Assembly (NCBI RefSeq): GCF_003721515.1 | Contig: NZ_RJJD01000001.1 | Location: 372,001 to 436,000 of the forward strand | Direction: 5' to 3' | DNA: 64,000 nucleotides | Source: Rufibacter latericius | Lineage (GTDB): Bacteria; Bacteroidota; Bacteroidia; Cytophagales; Hymenobacteraceae | Shown: piece after piece, positions 25,355-34,822 of the stretch | Position numbering within the stretch: the first letter of the stretch is position 1 | Layout: every line of letters begins with the position of its first letter | Notes under the pieces: generated by a model | Seen by the model: the letters and a program-made list of their open reading frames with translations, nothing else | The model's database searches: none | Told to the model about the DNA's origin: nothing | Translations under genes and position numbers: made by a program

Positions 25355-26260
25355 TTGAGAACTTTTAACCCCAAAGAAATACCTACCGGCGAGTTCCATA
25401 GCCTCATGCTGGCCACCATTGCACCGCGCCCTATTGCTTTTGCCAGCACCATAGACAAAGAGGGCAATGTCAACCTGAGCCCTTTCAGCTTTTTCAACTG
25501 TTTTGGCTCTAATCCGCCGGTGCTAATCTTCTCCCCGGCCCGCCGGGTACGCGACAATACCGGCAAGCACACCTTAGACAATGTGCTGGAAACGGGCGAA
25601 GTAGTCATCAACATCGGGAATTACGCCATGGTGGAGCAGATGTCATTGGCCAGCACTGAATATGACAAAGGCGTGAATGAGTTCATTAAAGCCGGCCTTA
25701 CACCGGTTGCCTCTACCTTGGTGAAACCACCCCGAGTGGCGGAGGCACCTGCGGCGTTTGAATGCAAAGTACTGGAGGTAAAACCCATCGGGGACAAAGG
25801 AGGGGCCGCTAACCTGGTTATCTGCGAAGCGGTTTTGTTGCATGTGCAAGAAGAAGTCTTCGGAAAGGATGGCAAAACCATTGATCCGTTCCGGCTGGAT
25901 GCCGTGGCGCGCCTAGGTGGTGACTGGTACCTGCGAGCCCAAGGCGATTGCCTGTTTGAGTTGCCAAAGCCATTGCAGAACAAAGGCATGGGCATAGATC
26001 AACTTCCTGCTCACATCCGGCAAAGTCCCGTGCTCACCGGCAACAACCTGGCCCGCTTAGGAAACACCCAAGCAATGCCCACCGAGGCCGAAGTGCAGGA
26101 ATTTGCCAACGAACCCTTGTACCGATACGTGGTCCAAAAGCATCAGCACAATCCCACCGAGTTGGAACGCCAAATTCACCTGCTAGCCAAAAGCTTGCTG
26201 GAAGAAGGCCGGGTTCAGGAAGCTTGGAAAGCTTTGCTCACCTTGACGTTGCTAAAATAA
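25355..26260 (+). CDS. Flavin reductase family protein (301 aa)
   Basis: An FMN-binding split-barrel protein. The flavin-reductase-like pattern is clear at the start (LMLATIAPRPIAFASTIDKEGNVNLSPFSFFNCF, read here in two parts: the AT-IAPRPIAF strand and the NLSPFS loop), and GEVVINIGNYA follows. The start appears to be TTG (25355) since no ATG precedes the conserved MRTFNPKEIPTGEF. Proteins of this group beside fahA may support aromatic breakdown, but the true substrate is unknown. The C-terminal ~100 residues extend beyond the basic domain. Confidence 0.85.
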   Translation: MRTFNPKEIPTGEFHSLMLATIAPRPIAFASTIDKEGNVNLSPFSFFNCFGSNPPVLIFSPARRVRDNTGKHTLDNVLETGEVVINIGNYAMVEQMSLASTEYDKGVNEFIKAGLTPVASTLVKPPRVAEAPAAFECKVLEVKPIGDKGGAANLVICEAVLLHVQEEVFGKDGKTIDPFRLDAVARLGGDWYLRAQGDCLFELPKPLQNKGMGIDQLPAHIRQSPVLTGNNLARLGNTQAMPTEAEVQEFANEPLYRYVVQKHQHNPTELERQIHLLAKSLLEEGRVQEAWKALLTLTLLK

Positions 26261-26270
26261 ACCAGATAGG

Positions 26271-26306
26271 GTTTTAAGGCTCTTTTCTCTAAAACAGCTT
26301 CTAAAA
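26271..26306. repeat. R element copy
   Basis: Left arm GTTTTAAGGCTCTTTTC, right arm CTAAAACAGCTTCTAAAA; 10 nt after the flavin-reductase stop. Confidence 0.65.
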
Positions 26307-26430
26307 AAGTCCTTGTAGGAGCAATCTCTTTTGGTCGGTCTTGGGTCAATAATAACAAAGGCTCATAAAGGGCAACCACAAGGGTTTTCCCTACACCAAA
26401 ATGGTGGGTTCCTTTGTGAGCTGAAACAAA

Positions 26431-26477
26431 AAAATCGTTTCGGGCATCTTTTGACAAAAGGATGCCCGAAACGATTT
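26431..26477. terminator. Terminator between convergent genes
   Basis: Stem of 17 bp or more beginning AAATCGTTTCGGGCATC, with A/T runs on both sides; serves the flavin-reductase gene (+) and ald (-). Confidence 0.85.
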
Positions 26478-26515
26478 CTACGAAATTATAATCTTAGTAG
26501 CGGCTAGTTCATATC

Positions 26516-27754
26516 TTAGTTCCTCACAGCAATCATCAGACTTAGTTCTTTGTAGCGCATGTTGAATCTCTTCGCGATGGAGGCGTTGGTGAGGCTTCCT
26601 TTGTAGATGTAGACCCCGCTGCGGTAATGTTCGTGGGTGAAGAGGGCCTCGTTGACGCCACCGTATTTGGAGATCTCCAGAAACATGGGCGTAAAGATGT
26701 TGCTCAAGGCTTTGGTGGCGGTGCGGGGAACACGCGACGGAATGTTGGGCACGCAGTAATGAATGACGTCATACTTGCGGTAAACAGGTCGCTTATGGGT
26801 GGTCATCTCAGAGGTTTCAAAGCAGCCGCCCTCGTCAATGCTTACGTCAATGATAACGGAGCCGGGGTTCATCTTGGCCACCACATCTTCTGAAATCATG
26901 CAGGGCACCTGTCCGTCCTCGGCGATGGCGGCCCCTATGACTACGTCGGCATCCTGGATTTCTTTGTGGAGAATAGTGTGGTCCAGCGTGGAGGTGAAGA
27001 GTTGGGTTCCTACGTTCTGTTTGAGGCGGCGCAGTTTATACAGATGATCATCGAAAACTTTTACCTCGGCTCCCAATCCCAGAGCGGCGCGGGTGGCGTA
27101 CTCGGCCACGGTTCCAGCTCCAATGATGACTACTTTGGATGGCGGTACGCCAGTGATTCCGCCAAGAATAACGCCTTTGCCTTCGTTGCTACTGCTCAAG
27201 TACTCGGCGGCAATCAGCATGACAGTACTGCCGGCAATCTCGCTCATGGCCCGCACCACAGGTTTGGTATCGGATTTATCCTTGAGCAGCTCAAACGAAA
27301 TTGCGTTGATCTTTTTGCGGCAAAGCGCCCCAATGTATTCTGAGGTTAGAGAACCTATCTGCAGCGCCGAAATCAGCGTTTGCCCGGGTTTGAAGTAATC
27401 CATCTCTGCCAAGGTAGGCGGAGCAATCTTAAGAAGGATATCGGCTTCGTAAACTTCTTTGGTGGAGTAGACAATGACGCCGCCCGCCTCAGAGAACTCG
27501 TGGTCAGAGTATTTGGAGGGAGCACCCGCCCCGGATTCAATCCAGACTTCGTGCCCATTATCTGTCAATTGCTTCACGGCCTCGGGGGTAAGCCCGATCC
27601 GGTTTTCCTGTAAAGAAGATTCCTTGGGGATGCCAATAAACAGATTCCGTTTACGGGTTTCAATCGCCAACATTGACTCTTTGGGCATCAGGCTACGCGC
27701 CGTTGCCTTGGTCAGGGCCTCAAACCCGCTCTTCTCCGTCAATTCCTCCATCAT
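26516..27754 (-). CDS. ald: Alanine dehydrogenase (412 aa)
   Basis: It interconverts alanine and pyruvate with NAD. The N-terminal catalytic domain begins IGIPKESSLQENRIGLTPEAV, and the Rossmann NAD site is KVVIIGAGTVAEYATRAALG. About 40 residues precede the family core, as in other Bacteroidota versions. Two adjacent ATGs (27754, 27751) are possible starts. The gene overlaps the 3' end of tsaE by 35 nt on the same strand, so its start region is translated in two frames. Confidence 0.93.
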   Translation of the reverse strand: MMEELTEKSGFEALTKATARSLMPKESMLAIETRKRNLFIGIPKESSLQENRIGLTPEAVKQLTDNGHEVWIESGAGAPSKYSDHEFSEAGGVIVYSTKEVYEADILLKIAPPTLAEMDYFKPGQTLISALQIGSLTSEYIGALCRKKINAISFELLKDKSDTKPVVRAMSEIAGSTVMLIAAEYLSSSNEGKGVILGGITGVPPSKVVIIGAGTVAEYATRAALGLGAEVKVFDDHLYKLRRLKQNVGTQLFTSTLDHTILHKEIQDADVVIGAAIAEDGQVPCMISEDVVAKMNPGSVIIDVSIDEGGCFETSEMTTHKRPVYRKYDVIHYCVPNIPSRVPRTATKALSNIFTPMFLEISKYGGVNEALFTHEHYRSGVYIYKGSLTNASIAKRFNMRYKELSLMIAVRN

Positions 27755-28196
27755 ATACTCTCATGCTAATGATACGCGCCTCTTCGGCTTCTCCGGTTTC
27801 AATTCTTACCTCCACTCCCTCCTCAGGCAGCAGGTCGGTTACTTTTGACGGCCATTCAATAAGGCAAAGGTGACCGGAACTGAAATACTCCAGCGCCCCA
27901 ATGTCCAGTGCCTCGGCCTGATTTTCGACCCTATAAAAATCAAAATGGTAAATGAGTTCCCCATTTGCTGCCTCGTACTCGTTCACGAGGGAAAAGGTGG
28001 GACTACTAACCGGTTCCTGCACCCCTTTTTGGGCACATATCGCCTTGATAAAGGTGGTTTTACCGGCCGCCATGTCACCCTCAAACAAAATTATCTTTTT
28101 TTGCTTGATAAATGACAACAATTCGGCGGCGGCCCTAGGTAAATCCGCTTTTGAGAATATTTCAATAGTGTGCTGGCGCGCTTCAGGCTCAGACAT
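27720..28196 (-). CDS. tsaE: tRNA t6A biosynthesis ATPase TsaE (158 aa)
   Basis: TsaE drives the cycle of the TsaB/TsaD complex that makes t6A37 in ANN-decoding tRNAs. The P-loop GDMAAGKTT and the Walker B-like region FDFYRVENQAEALDIG are typical. The length matches the family. It starts inside the last codons of porX (8-nt overlap) and its end overlaps ald, so three unrelated functions share one coupled transcript. Confidence 0.95.
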   Translation of the reverse strand: MSEPEARQHTIEIFSKADLPRAAAELLSFIKQKKIILFEGDMAAGKTTFIKAICAQKGVQEPVSSPTFSLVNEYEAANGELIYHFDFYRVENQAEALDIGALEYFSSGHLCLIEWPSKVTDLLPEEGVEVRIETGEAEEARIISMRVYDGGIDGEERV

Positions 28197-29751
28197 TTCT
28201 GGGTGAAAGGGTTATAAATGGAATAATGGTTTCCTCTAAAGAGACGCCTCCGTGCTGGAACGTGTCTTTGTAGTGGTTCACGTAGTAGTTATAATTATTG
28301 GGGTACGCAAAGAAGTCGTCGTTCATGGCGAAGACATAGGCCGTAGACACGTTGCTCTTAGGTAAATGGAAACGCTCGGGTTTGCGGCACACCAGTACGT
28401 CTTTCTCGGTGAAACCTAAGTTCTTGCCGTGCTTGTAGCGCAGGTTGGTGTTGGTGTTACGGTCACCTACAATCTTGAAAGGCTTTTTCACGCGCACGGT
28501 ACCGTGGTCGGTGGTGATGATGAGACGGCCTTTCTTATCGGCGATGGCTTTGAGGGTGTCAAACAGGGGCGAATGCAAAAACCAGGAACGCGTGAGTGAA
28601 CGGTAGGCGGCTTCATCGGCGGCCAGTTCCCGGATCATCTGCATGTCAGTACGGGCGTGGGAGAGCATGTCCACGAAGTTGTAGACAATCACGTTCAGTT
28701 TGTTGTTATCCAGGTTGCTGAACTTAGACAGCAGTTCTTTGCCGGCGGTGTTGTTCGTGATCTTATGGTAGCTGAATTTCTCGTTGATCTTGTTTTGCTG
28801 GAACTGAATCTCCAGGAAATCTTCTTCGTGCAGGTTCTTTCCTTCTTCTTCGTCATCAGACACCCACAGGTTGGGGTATTTCTTCGCGATATCGGCGGGC
28901 AGCATGCCTGAGAAAATGGCGTTACGGGCATAAGCCGTGGTGGTGGGCAGGATGGAGTAATACATCTCCTCGTGTTCCACGTTGAAATAGTCGGTGATGA
29001 TGGGTTCCAGGACCTTCCACTGGTCATAGCGCAAGTTGTCAATCAAGACGAAGTACACCGGGGTGTCGCTTTCCTTCATCATGGGGAACACGCGCTCCTT
29101 GAACAGGCGATGCGACATCAAGGGAATCTCATCGGTCTCGTCGTTCACCCACTCCTCGTAGTTGTCCATGATGAACTTCGCGAAGTTGGTATTGGCCTCG
29201 TCTTTCTGCATGTTGATGACATCGGCCATGCTTTTGCCTTCAGTATCAGCGATTTCCAGTTCCCAGTACACTAATTTTTTGTAGACATCGGCCCACTCCT
29301 GATAACTCAGCCTTTCGCCGAAGGCCATGCCCAGGGTGCGGAAATCGCGTTGGTACGAGCTATTGGTTCTTTCCTCCACCAGACGGCGGTTGTCCAGGAT
29401 CCGCTTGGCGGAAAGCAGGATTTGGTTTGGGTTTATAGGTTTGATGAGGTAATCGGCGATCTTGGAGCCGATGGCCTCTTCCATGATATGTTCTTCCTCG
29501 CTCTTGGTGATCATGACCACGGGCAGCGTTGGACGAGTCGCTTTTATCTCGGCCAGCGCTTCCAGGCCACTCAGGCCGGGCATGTTCTCATCTAAAAATA
29601 CAAGGTCATAGGTTTGTTCCTGCACCTTCTCTACGGCATCGGCCCCGCTGTTGACCGGGGTGATGTCGTAACCTCTCTCCTGTAAGAAGAGAATATGGGG
29701 CTTGAGAAGGTCAATCTCGTCGTCCGCCCACAAAATAGTATATCTTTGCAT
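28189..29751 (-). CDS. porX: PorX: response regulator with PglZ phosphatase domain (520 aa)
   Basis: PorX is the type IX secretion regulator first described in Porphyromonas gingivalis. The receiver domain (1-~120) has ADDEID, the phospho-acceptor D54 in FLDENMPG, and LIKPINPNQ. A helical linker follows, then an alkaline-phosphatase-fold PglZ domain with LIDNLRYDQWKVLE, the catalytic Thr within LPTTTAYARN (T270-T272), and TTDHGTVRVKKP. A type IX-secreted GH74 is encoded in this window and is a plausible client of the system it controls. It is the first gene of the porX-tsaE-ald set. Confidence 0.96.
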   Translation of the reverse strand: MQRYTILWADDEIDLLKPHILFLQERGYDITPVNSGADAVEKVQEQTYDLVFLDENMPGLSGLEALAEIKATRPTLPVVMITKSEEEHIMEEAIGSKIADYLIKPINPNQILLSAKRILDNRRLVEERTNSSYQRDFRTLGMAFGERLSYQEWADVYKKLVYWELEIADTEGKSMADVINMQKDEANTNFAKFIMDNYEEWVNDETDEIPLMSHRLFKERVFPMMKESDTPVYFVLIDNLRYDQWKVLEPIITDYFNVEHEEMYYSILPTTTAYARNAIFSGMLPADIAKKYPNLWVSDDEEEGKNLHEEDFLEIQFQQNKINEKFSYHKITNNTAGKELLSKFSNLDNNKLNVIVYNFVDMLSHARTDMQMIRELAADEAAYRSLTRSWFLHSPLFDTLKAIADKKGRLIITTDHGTVRVKKPFKIVGDRNTNTNLRYKHGKNLGFTEKDVLVCRKPERFHLPKSNVSTAYVFAMNDDFFAYPNNYNYYVNHYKDTFQHGGVSLEETIIPFITLSPRNV

Positions 29752-29896
29752 GGCTAGTTATTGTTTTTCATAGCGTGTGTATAGGAGTGAGTTTTCTGCG
29801 TGTCTTCGGGAAATGTTGCCCTTTCGCTTCTCCTTCCGTAGATATACGCAGAACTCTACATTAACCGACAACGGACACTCGAAGAACTTAGTTATC

Positions 29897-31135
29897 TTGA
29901 ATAAGAAAAAAATCTTTAACGACCCGGTTTACGGCTTCATCACGGTTCCTTCTGAGCTGCTGTTTGACATCATCCAACACCCGTACTTCCAGCGCCTGCG
30001 CCGGATAAAGCAGCTGGGCCTCACCGAATTCGTGTACCCGGGGGCCTTACACACCCGTTTTCACCATGCCTTGGGTGCCATGCACCTCATGAACATTGCG
30101 CTGCAGAGCCTGAGCGGCAAAGATAACATCATTACCGACAAAGAGTGCGAAGCCTCCATGGCGGCCATCCTTTTGCACGACGTTGGCCACGGGCCTTTCT
30201 CGCATGCGCTGGAAACTGCTATCTTTGACCAGGTACCCCACGAGCAGATTTCGCTGCATATCATGGAGTTGTTGAATCAAGAATTCGGCGGCCGTCTGCA
30301 GTTAGCCATTGACATCTTCACCGACAACTACCACCGCCACTTCTTCCACCAACTGGTTTCCAGCCAGCTGGACGTTGACCGCCTAGACTACCTCAACCGC
30401 GATAGTTTCTACACGGGCGTGTCGGAGGGCAAGATCGGGGCTGACCGTTTGCTTAAGATGCTGAACGTGCACGATGACCACCTGGTGGTGGAGGAAAAAG
30501 GCATCTATTCTATTGAAAGCTTTTTAGTGAGCCGCCGCCTCATGTACTGGCAGGTGTACATGCACAAAACCGTGACCAGCGCCGAGCAGATGGTCATGAA
30601 GATCATGCAACGGGCCCGCGAACTTACCCAACGCGGCGTTGACGTTCCGGCCAGTACCAACCTGAAGTACTTTCTGCGGGAGAGCCTTTCCATCCTGGAC
30701 TTTGAACGTGACCCCAGCATTCTACGGCGCTTTGTTTCCTTGGACGATTATGATGTTTGGGGCGGCATCAAAGCCTGGGCCGAACACCCCGATAGTATCC
30801 TCAGCTATCTTTCTTCGTGCCTGTTGGAGCGGAGGCTTTTTAAAATCCTGCTCTCCCCTACTCCTTTTGACCTGGATTTCCTGGCTGGCGTACGCGAACT
30901 AGCACAAGAGCATTTTGACATCTCCCAAGAAGAAGCGCATTACATGGTGGTAGAAGGCAAAATCAGCAACAACGCCTATGAGTCAGGGGGCGAGAACATC
31001 AACGTACTCACCAAACAAAGCTTGGTGGTTGACGTGGCCGAAGCCTCCGATTTGCCTAACATCCAGGCCCTGAGCAAGAAAGTGGAAAAATATTACGTGT
31101 GCTATCCCAAGGAGATTACCCGTATGAGCCTCTGA
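29897..31135 (+). CDS. HD-domain phosphohydrolase, dNTPase-like (412 aa)
   Basis: The metal-binding HD motif is intact: HTRFHHALGAMHL, then LLHDVGHGPFSH (H94, D95 with this start), and later DVDRLDYLNRD. Relatives of the YdhJ/SAMHD1-like group hydrolyse nucleotides. The family core begins NKKKIFNDPVYGF, directly after an in-frame TTG at 29897, which is taken as the start. In-frame ATGs exist at 29777 and 29813, but they would add residues not seen in the family, so the start is uncertain. It is divergent from porX. Confidence 0.88.
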   Translation: MNKKKIFNDPVYGFITVPSELLFDIIQHPYFQRLRRIKQLGLTEFVYPGALHTRFHHALGAMHLMNIALQSLSGKDNIITDKECEASMAAILLHDVGHGPFSHALETAIFDQVPHEQISLHIMELLNQEFGGRLQLAIDIFTDNYHRHFFHQLVSSQLDVDRLDYLNRDSFYTGVSEGKIGADRLLKMLNVHDDHLVVEEKGIYSIESFLVSRRLMYWQVYMHKTVTSAEQMVMKIMQRARELTQRGVDVPASTNLKYFLRESLSILDFERDPSILRRFVSLDDYDVWGGIKAWAEHPDSILSYLSSCLLERRLFKILLSPTPFDLDFLAGVRELAQEHFDISQEEAHYMVVEGKISNNAYESGGENINVLTKQSLVVDVAEASDLPNIQALSKKVEKYYVCYPKEITRMSL

Positions 31136-31146
31136 TTTACTTGTGC

Positions 31147-31180
31147 TTTGAGGCTATTTCGTGAAAAACAGGTCCAAAAC
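31147..31180. repeat. R element copy
   Basis: Left arm TTTGAGGCTATTTCG, right arm GAAAAACAGGTCCAAAAC; 11 nt after the HD-gene stop. Confidence 0.65.
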
Positions 31181-31252
31181 AGGATTTGGTCAAAAGGATC
31201 ACAAATTCAGCCTACCTTTATATTCTGACCAGAAGGATCAGGTAATTTTCCG

Positions 31253-31300
31253 GTGCCTGTTTTAGAGCTGTTTTAGTGAAAACAACTCTAAAACAGGCAC
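31253..31300. terminator. Large hairpin built around an R element
   Basis: 22-base arms (31253-31274 and 31279-31300) pair with one mismatch. The inner part (31260-31294) is a near-perfect R element, so element and hairpin coincide; a T-run follows. It probably terminates the HD gene. Confidence 0.75.
31260..31294. repeat. R element copy inside a hairpin
   Basis: Left arm TTTTAGAGCTGTTTT, right arm GAAAACAACTCTAAAAC; the most symmetrical single copy in the window. Confidence 0.7.
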
Positions 31301-31494
31301 TGGTTTTGTTTTTTTCAAAAGACTTAAGAACATTCCTGGTTTTTTCTAAGGAAGAAGGAAAAGCTTAGGTCAGGTTTGCTTTGGCAGATTACACCTGGCA
31401 TAGAATCGACACTTGCCAAAAAAGGAGGAAAGACAAAGAGGTCCAATTACTACACAGAAATAGCTATTCACTTTGTGTTGGTTATTGTGTTTAC
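31301..31494. other. Non-coding stretch
   Basis: Lies between the HD-gene hairpin and the terminator of the binding-protein operon. Nothing was recognised. Confidence 0.4.
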
Positions 31495-31533
31495 AACAAA
31501 AAAGGAAGAGCGGCTTGCCCTTCCTTTTTTGTT
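31495..31533 (-). terminator. Terminator of the first SusC/D operon
   Basis: AACAAAAAAGGAAG pairs with 31520-31533 around a GC-rich loop. On the minus strand it is followed by a T-rich run, 20 nt beyond the stop. Confidence 0.75.
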
Positions 31534-31552
31534 TAATTACTAAGACCGAAGA

Positions 31553-33610
31553 TTAACGCAATCCTATGTCATCAATGTAGACCGTATTAGGGTCTGTACC
31601 ATAGTTCTTGATGTAGAATTCATTTACCCCTTCAGAAATATTCCCGAAAGCGCTAATAGGCACTTCTATCTTGGAATAGGTACCACCTTTCACAGTAAAC
31701 TTACCCTCACCAGAGGTGGTTCCTCCGGTAGTCTTTACTTGAAGGGCCATCTGGGTGTCAGCGGTTCCAGTTCCACGAACATAAAGCACTACGTGTGTAT
31801 ATCCGGCAAAAGCGTTGGCATTCTTAGGATGCAATTGGAAAGCACCATAAGGGTCATTAAAGCTTACTTTGATTGCTTTTGAGCCTCTGCTTGGATTTTC
31901 AGTATTCGCGGTATCTTGCGAGGCTTTGCCCCATCCGCCCCATAAATCCCAAGCAGCTTTGTTAAGACCCTCATCATAAATGAAATGGGCAATGTTTGGT
32001 ACGGCGCTGCCAATTTGAGCTTGTTTATCAGTAGTTACCTCAAAGTTAGAAGTAGTGATAAGCTTCAGCACCCCTGTTTTTGCAGCTGCTGGTACTACCA
32101 ACACAATCTGGTTATCATTATGAGCCACAAAAGAAGAAACAGTTGCTCCTCCGGTAAACACAACCGATTTCACCAGATTAAGCTCTGTACCAGAAATAGT
32201 GAGGAAGTTTCCAGCCACTACCGGCTCTGGTGTTACACTTGAAATAGCAGGGAGAACAATGCTTATCTGGGCACCAGTCTCTACTACGTAGTTTTTGGTA
32301 GTGGTGATTTTCAGAGCACCTTTCTTCGCATTCATTGGTACTTGTACTACAATGCGGGTAGGTGTCTTGCTCACGAAAGTTGTCACCACTGTACCGCCTT
32401 GAAATTCAATACTTTTTACCAAGTCAAGATTTGTTCCATTGATGGTCAGGTTCTGTCCTGGGTCAACCGGGCTTGGAGAAAGTGAAGAAACAGTAGGCAA
32501 CGTGATCATCAACTCTTGGGAGGTGGTTACTACCGCTCCCGAAAGTGCTGTTAACTTGAGAGCTCCCTTGGAAGCGTTGTCTGGAACTTTCACCACAATC
32601 TGAGTAGCAGTTTTGCTCACGAACGTAGTTACTTTAGCTGCTCCTACTCCTACAAACTCAATCTCTTTTACAAGATCCAGGTTGGTACCCGTAATGGTAA
32701 GGTTCTCACCGTGTAAGATGGAAGCAGGGCTAAGCGCCGTTACAGCTGGCAAGGTTAAAGTGATTTCCTGTGTGGTGGCCACCTCAACACCTGAATGCGG
32801 AATAATAGTAAGCTTCCCTTTTGTTGCGTTGGCAGGTACTTTCACTACCAACTCCGTAGCCGATTGGCTTACAAAGTTAGTAACTGCTGCGGCACCTACT
32901 CCAGTGAATCTTACCTCTTTTACTAAGTCAAGGTTAGTTCCTGTGATAGTTAGATTAGCTCCATTGTTAAGGGATGCTGGAGCCAGGGCGGTTACTACTG
33001 GTAAGGTTACTACTAATTCCTCTTCGGTTTCAATAAAAGATGGCTCTGTACCACCACCTATAATCAGAAGTTTACCAGTTTTGGCAGTCATTGGTACTTG
33101 CAAAACAACTTCGTTAGCTGATTGGCTCACAAAGGTTTTTACAGTGTCTTGCTCAAAAACCACTCCTTCTACCCAAGTCAACTTTGTACCTTTTATAGAA
33201 ATGTTCGTTCCAGGTTTTGCCTCACCTGTAACTGAGGTAACTGTAATAGGAACTTCAAAACTAAGCTCTGATTTTGAAACTACGTCTGAACCATCACTCA
33301 CTTTGAGGGTGACCTTACCTTCCATGGCCTCTTCTGGCACAATCAATCTAATCAGATCAGAAGTGTGTTCAACGAACTGTGTTTTATTAACAGTGACACC
33401 TGGCAACTCAATTGATTCAACTTTGTTCAAGTTGTGACCAATGAAACGGATCTCTTCTCCGTGCTTAGCACCCGTTGGCCCAAAACTTAACAGTTCAACC
33501 TGGCCTCCATTAGGTGAGCTTTCATCATCATCCCCGCAGGAAGTAAAAAATCCCATAGAGACCACCAAAAACGCAAGCAGTACTAACTTTATCTTATAAA
33601 AGTTTTTCAT
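31553..33610 (-). CDS. Surface lipoprotein with six IPT/TIG repeats and a C-terminal binding domain (685 aa)
   Basis: The lipoprotein signal ends in FFTSC and is followed by GDDDES, an acidic run of the kind that sends Bacteroidota lipoproteins to the cell surface. Six Ig-like IPT/TIG units of ~82 residues each (about 38-545) form a stalk; the middle ones share near-identical stretches such as NLTITGTNLDLVK. The last ~140 residues form a separate beta-sandwich rich in tryptophan near its start (AAWDLWGGWGK), likely a carbohydrate-binding module. It is the last gene of the susC-susD-SGBP operon, in the place of a surface glycan-binding protein. Confidence 0.85.
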   Translation of the reverse strand: MKNFYKIKLVLLAFLVVSMGFFTSCGDDDESSPNGGQVELLSFGPTGAKHGEEIRFIGHNLNKVESIELPGVTVNKTQFVEHTSDLIRLIVPEEAMEGKVTLKVSDGSDVVSKSELSFEVPITVTSVTGEAKPGTNISIKGTKLTWVEGVVFEQDTVKTFVSQSANEVVLQVPMTAKTGKLLIIGGGTEPSFIETEEELVVTLPVVTALAPASLNNGANLTITGTNLDLVKEVRFTGVGAAAVTNFVSQSATELVVKVPANATKGKLTIIPHSGVEVATTQEITLTLPAVTALSPASILHGENLTITGTNLDLVKEIEFVGVGAAKVTTFVSKTATQIVVKVPDNASKGALKLTALSGAVVTTSQELMITLPTVSSLSPSPVDPGQNLTINGTNLDLVKSIEFQGGTVVTTFVSKTPTRIVVQVPMNAKKGALKITTTKNYVVETGAQISIVLPAISSVTPEPVVAGNFLTISGTELNLVKSVVFTGGATVSSFVAHNDNQIVLVVPAAAKTGVLKLITTSNFEVTTDKQAQIGSAVPNIAHFIYDEGLNKAAWDLWGGWGKASQDTANTENPSRGSKAIKVSFNDPYGAFQLHPKNANAFAGYTHVVLYVRGTGTADTQMALQVKTTGGTTSGEGKFTVKGGTYSKIEVPISAFGNISEGVNEFYIKNYGTDPNTVYIDDIGLR

Positions 33611-33638
33611 ATGTCGTGCTTTCTAACAAATAAGTGAA

Positions 33639-34790
33639 TTAGTTTGGTACTACCCTGATATTATCTAAACCAAACATTGCTTTAACTGGAGAAGCGCCAC
33701 TAAAGTGGAAAGACACCTCGTAACCTGCTGGATTATACTTCAAAGTAGTATTACCCTTAAGGAAGTCTTCCCATGGAATAATAACAGTTTGCCACTCCCC
33801 TTTCGTGTCAATGTTTGGCTTCCAATTGTAGTTGATTTTTTCTCTTTCACTAGCCATATTTGCCCCCATATACATATGAAGCTCAGCCCCTTGTAGCGAC
33901 TGCAATGTATTAAGCTCAAATTTTAAGCTGTATTTACCAGGGTTTGCAAACGCATCAGCAGGAATATTGCTGGTTCCTGTTTTGATTGTACCACCATTCC
34001 CTACCCACATTTCATACCAAGCCCAAGCTCCTAAATCTTTATTTGAGCGTAAGAACTTACCACTGATGGCAGGGATTTCTGGATCAGAGGAAACAACAAA
34101 GTCTTTACCATGCCACCAACCATCAAAGTTTGTGTCTTCAAAGGCCGCGATGATGTTGCGATTATCACGGAACCAGAAATCTGATTCGGTTGCTCCAAAA
34201 TTAGAAGTAACCGTGATTGGTCCTGGCTGGGCCCCTTCTGGCACTCTTACTTCCAGGGTTTTGTTATCCTTAATGGAAACAATCTCTCCTTCTGCCCCAC
34301 CTGTGAAAGTCACTTTTAGAGGTTCATAGAAAAAGTCACCCACAATAGTAGCTACGTCACCCGAGTTAACATACTCGCTCAACATCCGGTCAATCCTAGG
34401 CTCACTGATGTCCACTGTAAAATCATGCACCAGTTCCTCACCATTGGCAAAGATGATTTTCATCTTATTAGTGATTTCGGTGGGGATGTTAGAAGGAACA
34501 CGGGTAATAATTGAATTATTGGTGATCAAGGTTGGAGATAAGGAGGCCTGCTGATCATTGATCCAAAGTTCCCGGGCATTGCCTAAGTTCTCCCCAACAA
34601 TAGCGATCATGGCACCTTGACCCGCTTTCGTGATAAGTGAATCAGAAGCGGCTGGTCTGGTGACTCTGATATAATTTACCATAGGTTTTCCGCCGTTCGG
34701 AAGATCTTCACCTTCCGAACAGGCTGAAAACATTCCCGTCATTACCAAAGCAACAAACAGGAATAACAAAGATTTAAATGATGTTCTCAT
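33639..34790 (-). CDS. Surface glycan-binding lipoprotein, SGBP-B-like (383 aa)
   Basis: The start at 34790 gives lipobox FSAC followed by SEGEDLPNGG, a surface-type sequence. Two Ig-like/IPT domains (about 40-210) lead to a C-terminal beta-sandwich of ~170 residues with clustered aromatics (DGWWHGKDF, AWAWYEMWVG, YNWKPNI). This architecture matches the SGBP-B proteins of SusC/D loci (Pfam glycan-binding domain first described for xyloglucan in Bacteroides ovatus). The glycan bound here cannot be told from sequence alone. It lies between susD and the TIG-repeat gene. Confidence 0.85.
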   Translation of the reverse strand: MRTSFKSLLFLFVALVMTGMFSACSEGEDLPNGGKPMVNYIRVTRPAASDSLITKAGQGAMIAIVGENLGNARELWINDQQASLSPTLITNNSIITRVPSNIPTEITNKMKIIFANGEELVHDFTVDISEPRIDRMLSEYVNSGDVATIVGDFFYEPLKVTFTGGAEGEIVSIKDNKTLEVRVPEGAQPGPITVTSNFGATESDFWFRDNRNIIAAFEDTNFDGWWHGKDFVVSSDPEIPAISGKFLRSNKDLGAWAWYEMWVGNGGTIKTGTSNIPADAFANPGKYSLKFELNTLQSLQGAELHMYMGANMASEREKINYNWKPNIDTKGEWQTVIIPWEDFLKGNTTLKYNPAGYEVSFHFSGASPVKAMFGLDNIRVVPN

Positions 34791-34822
34791 ATAATGTTCT
34801 TTTCTATTCTTTCCTAAATGCA

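Noticed and set aside
32613-33437. 274-aa open frame antisense to the TIG-repeat gene
   Set aside because: Its own repeats simply mirror the TIG repeats.
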